Shown here: one piece after another, positions 1-10,984 of the stretch | How the letters are laid out: the number at the start of each line of letters is the position of its first letter | How positions within the stretch are numbered: the first letter of the stretch is position 1 | Assembly (NCBI GenBank): GCA_022414725.1 | Contig: CM039464.1 | Span: 49,758,777 to 49,822,776, forward strand | Direction of reading: 5' to 3' | Origin: Microglena sp. YARC | Taxonomy: Eukaryota > Chlorophyta > Chlorophyceae > Chlamydomonadales > Chlamydomonadaceae | DNA: 64,000 nucleotides | Made by a program: the position numbers and the translations under genes | Notes under the pieces: model-generated | What the model saw: only the letters and a program-made list of their open reading frames with translations | Told to the model about the DNA's origin: nothing | Databases searched by the model: none

Positions 1-68
1 CTCTGAGCCTCCAAGGTTCCTAAGGAGGTCCCACGTCTATGAACGTGGTTGATGGTGGTTGACCCTCA

Positions 69-272
69 TTCTGTGTTCCTTTCCGGCTACTAGCAGCAGC
101 TTCTAGGTAGCTCTCTTAGCCATACACTAGGGTAATCCTCAAATAGTCAGCATTGCTTGAAAGCTGATAACGTCAGCTTCAAGGTGCACTGTGTTTTCAT
201 AGGTTTGGCTGATTAGCCAGCCAGGAGAGCTGCCTAGAAGCTGCTGCTCATGGCCAAAAATAAAAAACAGTG
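69..272. mobile_element. hAT-like MITE, family A
   Basis: This is a non-autonomous element of about 200 bp with long terminal inverted repeats. The left arm reads GCAGCAGCTTCTAGGTAGCT and the right arm carries its complement, AGCTGCCTAGAAGCTGCTGC. It is flanked by a perfect 8-bp target duplication, GACCCTCA, at 61-68 and 273-280. An 8-bp duplication is typical of the hAT superfamily. Confidence 0.8.
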
Positions 273-323
273 GACCCTCAGGTTTTTGAGCTTTCTCAAC
301 TAAGAAGAACTACCATGCCGAAC

Positions 324-500
324 CAGGGCAGCTCCATTTACCAAATTGGCCAGCGCTGTAGCGCACTTGACACCAAAAAAGCTGCGCTTTGTAGTGCAAA
401 AAGCGCAAAAAGTGCTTGCTGCGCCCACAGGGGGTTGCAAAAAACTGGGCGAAGTGCGCAGTGGGGCTCAAAAAGGCAGCGCGCGCTTGGAAGTACCCTG
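324..500. mobile_element. hAT-like MITE, family 2 (CAGGG...CCCTG)
   Basis: The 177-bp element begins CAGGG and ends ACCCTG. It is flanked by near-identical 8-mers, TGCCGAAC (316-323) and CGCCGATC (501-508). The paralogous segment near 13,690 reads TGCCGAACATGCTACG without it, which is an empty site. It is related to the 8,897-9,087 element by shared GC-rich, GCGCTTTTTGC-type sequence. Confidence 0.75.
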
Positions 501-607
501 CGCCGATCATGCTGCGCATCCAGAAGATGCAACAGCTAATCCCAGCACATAGGGAACTAGTTAGAGAGCACCCATAGATCCTTTGATGGCAGATAGTGGG
601 ATAGTTT

Positions 608-838
608 AAGAAGTAACATTTGATAGAAATCATAATTAGGCTTCAACATACGTGTGAATTAACATTAAATAGAAATCATAGTAAGGCTTCAATACAGGTG
701 TGAATTAACATTTAATAGAAATCATAGTATGGCTTCAATATAGCTGTGAATTAAAATTTGATAGAAATCATAGTAAGGCTTCAATCTAGGTGCGAATTAC
801 CGTTTGATAAAAATCATAATTAGGCGTCAGCATCCATG
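608..838. repeat. 46-bp tandem repeat, about 5 units
   Basis: Five successive units carry the core TAGAAATCATAGTAAGGC followed by TTCAATACAGGTGTG. The paralogous site near 13,830 holds only about one unit, so the array grew after the segmental duplication. Confidence 0.8.
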
Positions 839-1706
839 TTTGATGGTGCAAATTGGGCCGTGTTTTCCAGCCTGATTGCCTGATTCATTTTTCCTGAGGG
901 TTTGTATTTGCCAATACAAATGAAGGACCTTCGGTATACCGTACACACCTTAAGTAATGGCACACGGTTTGGCAAACGACCCTTTGCCAAACCGTTTCCT
1001 GCTCGAACCTGAGTCCAGTCCAGTTGGTTTGCCGTTGTCAAGTTACGGGTACTACTGTACTCGGCAGTACACTGTTTGAATTGATTCTAGCACAGATGAT
1101 GCTGAAGAACCCGATTTTTCCAGAAGCAATGATAAACCAACTCCCTTAAGGCTCTGGTGGTGGATGTCGCCAAGCCCTGGGTGGTCAGCCAGCCAGCCCA
1201 CCTCTGCTCCTGCTTCTAATTTTATTGGTACATACTGGATGGTCAACTAGCCCACCTCTGCTCCTGATTTAATTTAATTGTTACATGGATTTACTCCAAG
1301 CACTGGATGGTCAGACAGCCCACCTCTTATCCCGATTTGAATTGTTAAAAGGTTTTACAGCAAGCTTGGGCAGACTACTTGGTGAACACGCGTCAAAGAA
1401 ATGTATCCAGAACTGAATCCATGGGGTCGCTAGTTTGTGTTCGGAGCTCCACCTCTAGGGGGTGAAATTCCTTTCACAACTTAAAAACACAAGTACCATG
1501 CACTGTCCAACTGTAAGAACTATTTTAGGTGGCCACCAGCTGGGGGTGCTAGCGTGCATGGCTGACATTGAAATTCAACTTGTCTACCGGTACATAGCTT
1601 CAGCCAGCAATTTGGCTGCTCGCCGTCTTCGGCAGTAATAACAAGTACCAGGGAAATGTTAACGCGGACAGTCCCCCCCCCACCCCCCTTCATTTCCCCT
1701 TCTTCT

Positions 1707-1870
1707 CATGGGATCAGCTACCAGCAGCAGCTTCCAGGCAGCTCCCTTGGCTTGCTACCAAGCCAAACCTGAATTAACGTAGTACACCTGGAAGCTGACA
1801 GAATCATCGTTCCAGAACTATTGAAATCTTGGGGCTTTAGCAATCACCGGCAGGGAGTTTCGGAAGTAGT
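1707..1870. mobile_element. Family-A MITE, divergent copy with decayed right end
   Basis: The left terminal repeat is clear (AGCTACCAGCAGCAGCTTCC) and so is the internal consensus. The right arm is degraded. No target duplication is recognised. Confidence 0.55.
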
Positions 1871-2256
1871 GGAGAAAGTAGCTACTCGTAGCCGAATAGA
1901 GCTACAAACATTGAACAACTTTTGCGAAGGATTTTGACCGCTGCGATGCTGTTAACTCTAGTCATGCGCATTCCAACTATGAGCACAAATTGTGGGTGCG
2001 GAGGTAGTCGGAATCGTTCAAACGCCTGGACAGCTGTAGGACAGACGGATAGATAGATGGATAGACGGACAGACGACGGGGGAATCTAGGGCTTCAGCCC
2101 CGGGACCCCTGGGGGGTCCAGAGGGGGCTAAAGCGAAAAGGGGGCTAAAGCGAAAAGCTATGGTGCAGAAGAAGTTTAGCACGTGATATGTGAGGGACAA
2201 ACTAAGGCAACACACGGGGGGAACTTGGAATTATGTTACAGTACATTGCCATCGAC

Positions 2257-2412
2257 AGGCCATTGTTGGCCCAAGACAAGCCCGCTCCACAACATCAGTG
2301 AGGGGTCTTCCAACAAATCCTTGCTACACTCAGTTGATAATGTGAAGAGGGTTGGAAGACCCCCCGGAAGTTGGTGAGTGGGCTTGTCTTGGGCCAACAC
2401 TGTCCAGCCCAT
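2257..2412. mobile_element. Hairpin MITE with about 50-bp inverted arms
   Basis: The left arm has TTGGCCCAAGACAAGCCC followed by GGGTCTTCCAAC. The right arm carries the inverse, GTTGGAAGACCCC then GGGCTTGTCTTGGGCCAA. A half copy lies near 59,550-59,650, where the arm is interrupted by a poly-C run. Confidence 0.65.
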
Positions 2413-3529
2413 GACAATGTAATGTAATCTAGTGCATTGGGAGACTGTGAGCACCCCAGATATGCCCGAAAAACCATTTAAAAGTTAAATTAAATTAAAC
2501 GTAACACAATCACGTCTAGCTAAAGATCCAGCCGTCAGAAGGCGTAGGCATAGAATGCATATAAGCATACCAATCACGTTTCGGTGTAATTATAACATAT
2601 TCAGACAACGGAAGGCATAGGCGTAGAATGTCTCTAACTGACACGACTGGACAGCTGTAGACAAACGAATCCTGTCACATTCGTCAAGAAGACAGAATGA
2701 CATGACATGATATGACCTGGTCATGAGGCATCCTCCATGACCAGTTTCCACTTGTTATGATATGACTCATTAGTTCTATCATGTACTGCCTGGCAGAGTT
2801 CCATCCCCACTGGTACAATCTTATACACGCTACTTAGATGCCGCCACAGGTGGCCCGGGTAACTTATTCCAAGCTTTCATACCACTCCTTCCAGGTCCAA
2901 GAAGTTGCAGAATGCTTGGCTGACAAGCCAGGCAGGGGAGCTGCCTAGAAGCTGGTGATAATAGAAAGAGCACACATTGCGAACCGCATGATTGTCCTGA
3001 AAGTATGCAAGTTCGTCATAGCTCCATTTCTGTTGACTAGGACGCAGGCTCCGGAGACAGCGCCGAACAGGGAGGCCTGGTAGAGTGGTACACAATTTGG
3101 AAATTTGGAAATTCATACGCCCTGCAACGAGGCATGAGGTTGAAGGAACCCTCCCGCGGGGGCTCAGAGGGTGTTTGGGCAGGTGGTGTGAGGGTAGGGT
3201 GCGGTGGGGGTAGAAAGCTGGCCTTGCTGGGAGGTAGGGGGGGGGGAGGGGTAGATGGGTAGATACCAAGGGGTACACAGGTACAGGTCAAGAAGGATGT
3301 CAGTTTATTTTTTATTTTTGTATTGGAAGGATTTTCAGGCCAGGAATAGGGGGACAGCGTACCGGGGATTCAGAAAGAAAGGCGCAAACATGATTTCACG
3401 CTTTAGCCCCTCCTGATATCATGGTCTTTCATGTTTCCACGTTTTTCATTTTGTGGCCCCTCCTGATATCATGGGTTTTCATGTTTTCATGCATTCATGC
3501 TTTAACCCCTCCTGATGTCATGTTTGTTG

Positions 3530-3562
3530 CTGTTGCTGTTGTTGTTGTTGTTGTTGTTGTTT

Positions 3563-3603
<41 letters not shown>

Positions 3604-3616
3604 GCTGTTGTTGTTG
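3530..3616. repeat. (GTT)n microsatellite
   Basis: A run of about 28 GTT triplets with a few interruptions. Open frames across it (poly-Val or poly-Asn) are low-complexity artefacts. Confidence 0.95.
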
Positions 3617-3965
3617 TGTTCATGGGGTGCAGAGGCACAAGGCGAATGACTTGTCAGATGTATGGTTGTATTTCTTGATGGGCGGAGGTGGAGTATACTT
3701 GTAGGACTGGAATAATGCATGGCAAATAAGCAATAGACTTCATGCTACATTTTAAAGCTCGCGACAAAATAATGATTGAAAGAGAGACAAGTCCTATATT
3801 GCGGCGCGGAAAATTGGCGGAGAGTGTTGGCTATCAGAGCAACAGGTGGCATCGGAATCGAGTGCAGCGGACCAAAGCCAGGGTTTACAATTTTGTTAGG
3901 ACCAGGGGTTCTTACCGGCAACACGACACCACGATATACAAACGGACAAAGGTAACAAACATGGG

Positions 3966-4137
3966 TAGGGAACGGCAACTAATATAAGTGTTTGAAAAAC
4001 TAATATGAATTAATATTATAAGTGTCAAAATAAGATTAGTTTTTCAAATATATCCAAAATTTTGGTGAGAAGGCTCGTCAGTCTAATATTAACTGCTATG
4101 ATTCATTAACTAGTATTAACTAACTTAGCCTCCCCTA
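3966..4137. mobile_element. MITE family B (TAGGGAACGGC...)
   Basis: This AT-rich element of about 175 bp starts TAGGGAACGGCAACTAATAT. It contains a hairpin built on CTAATATTAGTTTTTCAAA and a conserved centre, GGTGAGAAGGCTCGTC. Similar copies lie at 17,690, 19,055, 48,508 and 57,204. Both ends read TA(G/A)GG inward, which suggests insertion at TA, but the superfamily is not certain. Confidence 0.7.
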
Positions 4138-4369
4138 GACATGTGTGACGTGAAATCAGTGTACAATTATATTAACTGCAACCAGGACTGCAACAAAAAA
4201 ATGTAAAACAATTCGAAATGTTTTTTATAGTATCTCATACAGAAATATATATTTACACATATACTGATACACCTAATGACTCCATATAGGCCTCCCCCCC
4301 CCCCCCCCCCCGTCCATGCAATCCTTATATTGCCTTCCGATTGAAGGAGTTAACATGGCAAACACATGA

Positions 4370-4574
4370 CATAGCTTTTCTTTTCAGCTACGAGCAACAG
4401 CTTCTAGGCAGCTCCCCTGACTGGCTATTGAGCCAAACCAAATGTGACTGAATGCAACTTGAAGAAGACAAAATCAGCTGCCCAGAACTGCTGGAATAGT
4501 TGGGTTTAGCTCAGTGACTGTCTCAAGGATCTGCCTAGAAGCTATTGCTGGTAGCCAAAGATAGAAAAGCTCTG
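4370..4574. mobile_element. hAT-like MITE, family A
   Basis: It begins CATAGCTTTTCTTTTCAGC and ends with the inverse, GAAAAGCTCTG. The flanking 8-mers ACACATGA and ATGCATGA match at 6 of 8 positions, an old target duplication. It lies just outside the left arm; a family-A copy sits at the matching place beyond the right arm (39,111-39,312). Confidence 0.75.
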
Positions 4575-4882
4575 ATGCATGAGAGAGACATTGGACAACA
4601 CAATCCCTTCCAGTCGCTTTCCAATCCTGATACCCCTTTATCCAGCACTGTGCGGACTACCTAAACCATATACCATGTGCGAGGTGTGTCCCTGCCACCA
4701 GGGTACTACATTTTGTCAATTTGGCCAGCGCTTAAAGCACACAAACGTCAAATTGGTCAGCGCTTTGCAGTGCAATATCCCTGCTTCACTTTCCAATTCT
4801 GATACCTCTTTTTCCAGTTGCTCCGCACTGTGCGGACTACCTAATCCATATACCGTGTGTGAGGTGTGTCCCTGCTACCAGG

Positions 4883-7800
4883 TCACTCCCTGGTAGCATG
4901 CACTGCTTGTCTCTCATACCAACCAGTTCTTCTGCACTCTTCCTCTTTCCGATCATGAACTTTTGCAGCAAAGCCAGCTTGCGAAACAACATGCTCAAAC
5001 ACAAGCGGCACAGTGTATGTAATGATAGTGATAACGCCTGGTGGGGCGTGGTGTTAAGGGAGCCCGTCGTACGCGGGTGGAGAGCGGTCTCCTACCTCAA
5101 CTGGACAAGCTACCATCGCGGTTGACAACGACCTGCAACGCCAAGAGCGACCGAAGGGGGAGTCGAACCCCCGACTCTTCATCCTCAAGCGATCTGGTCT
5201 ACCACTAGACCATTGTATATCACTGAAAGGGGCTACAGTGTATGTACGTTATAGCCATTCAGGGGGTGATTTGGATTTGGGCCTTGTAGTTTATAGTTCT
5301 GTACCTCCACTTTTAAGACACAATTTCAGAGAATTCTCAGAATTCCCGATTCTCGGGCCAAAATGATGTCAGAGTTCTCGGGCCAAATTCTCAGGTTCGA
5401 GGTACGAACTACTAACTACAAAGTGTTTTTAAATCCCAAATCCAAATCATCCGCTGAATGGCTATGAAGTACATGGGTAGACAACTAGGCTAAAGAGACT
5501 TGCCCATCAATACTCGGTGTGTTAGGTCTTCCGGTCTTGGGGTTTTCAAAAAGGTCCAAAGGCACTTGCTCGCATTATTGGGTTTGAATACTATTAAATT
5601 TGAATAACCGTACTATTCAATTTGAATACTATTAAAACAAAGTAAAGTAATAAAACATGTGCTGTGGCCACATACCTGGGTTGCTGTGTCTTTCAACCAT
5701 TTAACCAATTCTGATGAGGTGATCTGAGTAGATCTGGAAGTACCATGATTCCAAACTTCTGTAGCCCCGTGATGAACGGGCGGCCTGAAGAGCTGGTGAA
5801 AGAAACTTGCGACTGCATCAAGTTGGATTAAGGCAGAGGCATGAGTGGCATCACTTTTGTTTTTGTCAATCATAATTTAGGGATGTCAATCACTTTTCCC
5901 CCCGTGCGATGCCTCACAAATTGAGCGACTCGTTGCAACCCCAGTGCGACGTGCTGTCCCCCGAACCCCACGGAGCACGCACAGGGGGTTCAGGGAGCAT
6001 TTCTGACTAGTTTAGCCGGTCAACCCTTACAGCGCCATGCAGCGATGGAATGGTGACACTTTGCACAACAACAAATAGTGAGTTGCATAGCTTTTCTTTT
6101 AAGCTACGAGCAACAGCTTATAGGCAGCTCTCTGAGCTAGCCGCTGGGCTAAGCTCCAAGATTCCAACAATACCGGAAATATGAGTCTGCTAGCTTTAAG
6201 ATGCACTACGCTGCTACAGATTTAGCTGGGTAGCAAGCCAGGGGATCTGCCTAGAAGATGCTGCTGGAAGCTGAAAAGAAAAGCTATGATAAGTGGGACA
6301 AGGGGATGAAGTCAAGGGGTATAACCGGTATTGTTTCATGGCTATTATTCATTGGGGAGGAGTTAATCAAGTGCAAATTTCATTTACCCTGATAATGTAC
6401 AGGTGTTCTTGATTGTTCTAGGTTAGCACAGTCCCTTAAGCATACTTACTGCCCCTGAACTGAGCTATAAATACACACATGCATCAATCAATTGACCTGG
6501 TTCCCTTTTTTTGCTTTCCTGGTACCACAAAACAAGAGTGCAGTAGTCCTGCAGCTACTACACACAAGTGATCCAAAAGGCTAGCATCAGGGCAGTCACA
6601 TGAGATAGCAGCGCCTGGATTGGCCATGCACATTTTGCTGTTACCCTTTCCCCCCTTTTTTCTCACCTGGTAACACAAAACAAGAGTGCAGTAGTCCTCT
6701 GGCAATACCACACAAGTGAGCATGGAAGGCACCATCAGGGGAGAGCACACGATCCAGCAGCACCACGATTGGCCATGAGTCTTTTGCTGGCAATGGAACA
6801 AGGCCGAACAATTTTGGTGGAAATCTGTCCACAACAACCTGTTGTGAATGGAAGGAGTCATCATGATGAATTCAATTATCTTGATAGTATAGTGTTGTCT
6901 GGTCTGGTCTGGTCTCGTCTACTCTCGTCTCGTCTAATCTGGTCTCGTCTACTCTCGTCTCTAGTACAGTGCAGTACAGTGCAGTGCAGTACAGTACAGT
7001 ACAGTACAGTACAGTACAGTATCGTATTGTATCGTAGTAGAGAGTAGAGTAGAGTAGAGTGGAGTGGAGTGGAGTGGAGTGGAGTGGAGTGGAGTAGAGT
7101 AGAGTAGAGTAGAGTAGAGTAGAGTAGAGTAGAGTAGAGTAGAGTAGATAGGTGGAACCTTAGCACCAAACCAAGCAAAGCTACCCTTCCAAGTCTCAGG
7201 AGAGAGGGGTGGCATATATACATACATACATACAGATAATTACCTCCAACGCCGACGCAACCACTGACAGGCCTATAGCCCCAGCATTGTAGTACATGTT
7301 TTTGCCCATGTAAACCATCTGGTACCAGGCGAAGCCAACTGCCAATTACAAGAAGGAGTGTAACATCAGTTTCACGTCTTGAGGTTATTGATATTGCTAT
7401 CAGTGATGTGGATCTTGATACTTTTTATTTTCATACTGTTTATTTATATGGTGCTTGGCCCTAGTGCAAGCAAACGGGATGGCCCCAGTACAAGCCTCAT
7501 CATGCTCCTATTGGGTATTATTAGGAAACTGGGAAATTTAAAGCACTTGCCAGACTGGTACTTGCCAAGTCCATGTGAAGTGAGTAGGGTTGTCAAGTTC
7601 GATATCATATGATATATTGTACAATATATGTATGGCGTAGGATATAGGATGTATCATATGATATGTCAATATATAGTACGATATAGGATGTATCATACTA
7701 TATGTCAATATATAGCACGATATAGGATGTATCATACCATATGTCAATATGTAGTACAATACACCGTACGGCAATCTTCGGGACCAGAACGATCTTGACA

Positions 7801-10424
7801 TCTCCAGATACCAATAGAGCTCCCTGTCTTCTGCACGCCGTCGCCCTCTTTGGCTCCAACATCATGCCGCACAACATCTACCGACACCCACACCTACATC
7901 TACCCACACCCAACCCTAAAAGAGCGCAAATGGCAGTTTGAATGCTCACCATATAAGCCGTGTGACAATGCCGTCAGGAATGTTAGTTCCAGCATAAACA
8001 ATACGCTACCAGATTGCCTTTCTCGAGCTGCACTTGTAAGAATGGCGGACTTTAGGTTGAACCAAAGGTGAAACGGACCCCCATGGACCAATGCGGGAAG
8101 GAACAGCCTGCGACGCAAGCAGCCACGTATCTAGATGTATGTATGTATGTATGTATGCATGTATGTATGTATGTATGTATGTATGTATGTATGTATGTAT
8201 GTATGTATGTATGTATGCATGTATGTATGCATGTATGTATGTAGGTATGTATGTATGCATATGTGTGTGTGTGGGGGGGGGCAGGGGGGGGGTAGGCCAA
8301 ATATGCTCAAGGGACTTGCCCAACCGTGACAGGAGAGCTATAAAGGAAAACTATTGATGAACTGGACTCGAGCATACATATGTACATACATAAATACATA
8401 GAAGGGTAGAGAGGGGTTATCCATGAGGTTAACAACTTGGAAGTCTGGAATTTTCTTGCTGAGGATGGTTCCTTGACACTAGGCAAAACATGACCTGGAC
8501 AGCTCTTTAAACAGTCTAATCCGCTTAGTGTGCTCCCTGTTTTCCATGGGTATTGCACGGGGGGAGTTGGAATTAGAAGACGGTGAGCCACCCAGAGTTG
8601 ACAGATTTTTTTTGTAACTATTCAATTCAATTCATGAGGTTGCGGACTTGGAAACCTGGAATAATCTTGCTGATAGATGCTAGTTCCTTGACACTAGGCT
8701 AAACATCCTCATTGAAGAGCAATGGACATCAACAATAGCGAAGCAGTGGCAGGTGTGTACAGCATGAAATGATTTGTTGAAGAGCAAAGGACGTCAACAA
8801 TAGCAAAACATTGACAGGTATGTCATGCAAGCCGTGATTTGTGTCGTGTAGGGTATGATTCTCGTCATGGATGCCCATGCTCTTGATAGCTAGGACCAGG
8901 ATACTACAAAGCGCGCCCGGCAGCGTGTTTACGCGCACGCTTTTTTAGCCCTACTGCGCGTTTCACGCAGATTTTTCAACCCCCTGTGGGCGCAGCGCGC
9001 ATTTTTTGCGCTTTTTGCACTAGCGCTGAGCAATTTGACTTTTGTGAGCTTTAAGCGCTGGCCAATGTGACAAAAAGTAGTACCCTGGCTAGGACACATA
9101 TATTATCAGTGGGAGCACAGCAGGTTTTGCTGACCCATCGGCCATGCATTTTAATGTCTCCAAACCCGACGGTTGGCAGTACATATGAAGTGTTGTCTGG
9201 GTCCATTGGCCAAAACTTTACCAAATCTTGAGCGAAACTTCACCGAATCCATGATAGTAGTGTCATGTTTACTTCGTTATACCAATGGGTCAGAAAAACC
9301 TGCTGTGCAGGAGCCTCTCACCTTGCATACTTGAACTTTAACTTGGTTACATAGCTTCAGCCAGCACTTTGGCTGCTCGCTGTCTTTGGCAGTAAAATAA
9401 TTTTACCAGGAAAAATGCAAACGCAAACAAACCATTTTTCTTCTTATTCCAATTTACCTTGCATACTCCTGCTTCTCAACAATGCAATACGGGCTGAGGC
9501 AAGCCTCGCGCCACAGTACCATGCCAGGAATGAACGCGACCACATTTGCGAGGAGCAGGGATGCTGTTACTGGTGGCAACTTCCAGAAGGAGCTCCAATA
9601 GCTGTATGGAAGTTGAAAGTGAAGACCAATGTGTCAGACAGGGTCAGGGAGGCAGGGAGGCACTGAGTCAGGGGGGTAGGGGGTCAGGGAGGCACTTAGG
9701 CAGGGGGGCACTGAGGCAGGGGGGCAAGGAGGCAGGGGGGCAGGGAGGCACTGGGACAAGGGGGCAGGAAGGCAATGAGTCAGGGGGGAAGGGGGGCAGG
9801 TAGGCACTGGGTCAGGGGGGCAGAGATGTATGTATGTTCTTACGCATAGACGACTTTTGGCAGTACGCCTTGTGTCATTGTTTAGTCCAGGGGTAGCTAA
9901 ATAGGCTACAGGGAATTTCCCAACCATGATATCATGAGGGGCTAGAATAAAAAACGCTGTTTAAATGAACCCCAACCAATTGTTATACCAACAGGGGCCC
10001 TGAGTTCGTGCTACAGAGATATTTAATTTAAGTTATCCAGTTCCTCCCTGCCCCAGTGCCTCCATATCCCCTTGCCCCAGTGGCTCCCTGCCCCCGTGCC
10101 CCCCCCCCCCCCCCCCCCCCCCCCTGACCAAATGCCCCAGTGCCACACTGCCCCTCTTCCCCTCTGCCCTCCTGCCCCATTACCTCCTTGCCCCTCCTCC
10201 CCCCTGCCCCCGTGCCTCCCTGACCCCATGCCGCCTACCCCCATGCTTCCACTAGTTGTGTACCTTTCTCGTGATGAGGCCAGGATACCGGCAGCAAGTG
10301 CTTTCAGCTTTGGTATCAGACGTTCATGCACCTCAGCTTTGAGCGGAAGATATAAATCCATCCCTGAGTGCCCCCAACTTGACTCCCAGTACCTCCATGA
10401 TGCTGCCAAGTGTTCAGCCTTCTC
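4883..10424 (-). CDS. Rhomboid-family intramembrane protease, copy A (5' exon not resolved)
   Basis: Seven exons with consistent phase are readable: 10424-10264, 9601-9458, 8107-7950, 7338-7244, 6838-6667, 5812-5676 and 5005-4883 (stop). Together they give about 329 residues. The start codon lies upstream and was not identified. The product is a multi-pass membrane protein. Exon 2 reads LPPVTASLLLAN, like the first membrane segment of RHBDD1-type rhomboids. Exon 3 has the family motif LVHGGPFHLWFNL and ERQSGS. Exon 4 has the GxS-type motif GLSVVASALE (candidate catalytic Ser). Exon 5 has FGLVPLPAK and GAFHAHLCGIARGLL (candidate catalytic His). Both catalytic residues are present, so this copy may be an active protease. 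Exon 7 is conserved in length and stop with copy B, but its acceptor reads CG instead of AG and a SINE lies just upstream, so the 3' end may differ in the real transcript. Confidence 0.7.
5022..5234 (-). mobile_element. tRNA-derived SINE insertion
   Basis: A 213-bp insertion is flanked by a perfect 12-bp target duplication, ACAGTGTATGTA, at 5,010-5,021 and 5,235-5,246. On the minus strand it carries an RNA polymerase III A box (TGGTCTAGTGG) and B box (GGTTCGACTCC) at about 5,150-5,217. The T arm pairs (GGGGG/CCCCC), but the acceptor and anticodon stems do not, so it is a tRNA-derived SINE head and not a functional tRNA. Copy B has the empty site near 38,670. The insertion lies about 15 bp before the last exon of copy A. 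Confidence 0.75.
6086..6288. mobile_element. hAT-like MITE, family A (shared by both arms)
   Basis: It begins CATAGCTTTTCTTTTAAGC and ends GCTGAAAAGAAAAGCTATG. Its counterpart in the right arm is 37,395-37,597, so it was inserted before the inverted duplication. Confidence 0.8.
6519..6629 (-). pseudogene. Decayed tandem copy of the catalytic-His exon (5b) of rhomboid copy A
   Basis: This 111-bp block repeats the second half of the exon at 6838-6667. It still shows the SLLDHLC part, but one C is missing compared with the 112-bp equivalent in copy B (37,060-37,171). The reading frame shifts between the WPIQ part and the DHLC part. The GT donor after TACCAG is also replaced by GA. It is probably not used as a coding exon. 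Confidence 0.65.
6896..7150. repeat. Pentanucleotide satellite block in intron 4 of copy A
   Basis: Three related 5-bp arrays follow each other: TCTGG/TCTCG, then AGTAC, then GGAGT/AGAGT. The right arm holds a different pentamer at the same intron (ACTAT, 36,615-36,725), so the arrays changed after duplication. Confidence 0.9.
7615..7765. repeat. AT-rich tandem repeat of about 46 bp
   Basis: Units carry GATATAGGATGTATCATA followed by TATGTCAATATATAG and repeat about three times. A related, shorter block lies near 34,485-34,575 in the right arm. Confidence 0.7.
8135..8262. repeat. (GTAT)n microsatellite next to a rhomboid exon
   Basis: A tetranucleotide run (ATGT on the plus strand) starts about 25 bp upstream of the acceptor of exon 3 of copy A (8107). 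The same arrangement is seen in copy B, where (CATA)n at 34,028-34,110 precedes the exon at 34,138. Confidence 0.9.
8897..9087. mobile_element. hAT-like MITE, family 2, with perfect target duplication
   Basis: The 191-bp element begins CAGGATACTAC and ends GTAGTACCCTG. It is flanked by GCTAGGAC at 8,889-8,896 and 9,088-9,095, a perfect 8-bp target duplication. The right arm near 33,715 has one copy of the target (GTCCGAGC) and no element, so the insertion postdates the inverted duplication. Confidence 0.85.
9640..9835. repeat. G-rich minisatellite in a rhomboid intron
   Basis: Irregular units of GGCAGGGAGGCACTGAGTCA and variants. Complementary C-rich units fill 10,050-10,250. The paralogous intron (32,610-32,800 and 33,075-33,180) carries the same kind of G-rich and C-rich blocks. 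Confidence 0.8.
9884..10019. mobile_element. Dispersed element Z (CAGTCCAGGGGTAGC family)
   Basis: This copy runs from TTAGTCCAGGGGTAGCTAAATA to GAGTTCGTGCTACAG. Its core is GGCTACAGGGA, then CCCAACCATGA, then GGGGCTA, then CCCCAACCAAT, then GGGGCCCTGAGTTCGT. Many copies recur in the window, often joined to a (GTAT)n run. Class unknown. Confidence 0.6.
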
Positions 10425-10582
10425 CTGAAAACAAGATGTATGTATGTATGCGTGCATGCGTGAATGTGTATGCGTGTATGTGTATGCGTGTCTGTGTCTG
10501 TGTCTGCGTGTGTGTCTGTTCGTCTGTCTGTCTGTGTGTATGTGTGTGTGTGTCTGTCTGTCTGTCTGTCTGTCTGTTGGTT

Positions 10583-10715
10583 GCAGTACAGGGGTAGGTC
10601 AAATAGGCTAAAGGGACTTGCCCGACAATGACAGGAAGGGCTAACAATACAAAAGTATTGATGAACTGAACCCCAACCAATGGTTTTACTCTGAGTCTGT
10701 TCTACAGTGATAATT
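10583..10715. mobile_element. Dispersed element Z
   Basis: A second copy of the same family (CAGTACAGGGGTAGGTCAAA to GAGTCTGTTCTACAG). It is preceded by a (TG/TC)n tract at 10,437-10,580, which borders the first readable exon of rhomboid copy A. Confidence 0.6.
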
Positions 10716-10781
10716 CACTTCTACAATTATAATTAAATGGTCATCCCACATGGGATGATGACTTGATTGAGTGATTCTTAT

Positions 10782-10984
10782 CAGTGTCTTTCTTTTTAGC
10801 TATTAGCAGCAGCTTATAGGCAGCTCTTCTGACTAGCTACTCAGCCAAAGCTGGTGCAACCTAGAGTGCCTGGAAGCTGATAGAATCTGCTAGCCAGAAC
10901 TGTCAAAATCTTGGGGCTTAGCCTAGTGGCTGGCTCAGGGAGCTGCCTAGAAGCTGCTGCTCGTAGCTGAAAAGAAAAATTATG
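10782..10984. mobile_element. hAT-like MITE, family A, with filled/empty-site proof
   Basis: The 203-bp element starts CAGTGTCTTTC and ends AATTATG. It is flanked by ATTCTTAT at 10,774-10,781 and 10,985-10,992. The right arm (about 32,085) has a single GATTCTTGTG and no element. The 8-bp duplication and the CAGTG start fit hAT. Confidence 0.9.

Larger units (their letters stand above)
38..925. repeat. Direct segmental duplication, copy 1 (partner about 13,405-14,035)
   Basis: This segment starts at the motif TGATGGTGGTTGACCCTCA and runs to CAATACAAATGAAGGA. The same order of sequence recurs at about 13,405-14,035. Both copies carry the same MITE in the same target (GACCCTCA). Copy 1 has two things copy 2 lacks or has in other form: a 177-bp MITE (324-500) and an expanded 46-bp tandem repeat. 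No convincing coding exon is seen in it. Confidence 0.75.
840..4365. other. Repeat-dominated stretch without a supported gene
   Basis: Only short unsupported ORFs occur here. Recognisable contents are a copy of a dispersed repeat with the motif CTTCAGCCAGCAATTTGGCT (about 1,585-1,660), a divergent family-A MITE (1,707-1,870), a hairpin element (2,257-2,412), a half MITE (about 2,915-2,975), a GTT microsatellite, a MITE of family B and a poly-C run near 4,291-4,311. Confidence 0.6.

Noticed and set aside
3421..3678. Poly-Val ORF and its poly-Asn complement
   Set aside because: It is a GTT microsatellite.
5150..5217. Functional tRNA gene on the minus strand
   Set aside because: The A box, B box and T arm fit, but the acceptor and anticodon stems do not pair. 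It lies inside an insertion with a target duplication, so it is a SINE head.
8006..8357. ORFs with YIHTYIHT or MYVCMYVC repeats
   Set aside because: They are translations of the (GTAT)n run. The real coding part here is rhomboid exon 3 on the minus strand (8107-7950).
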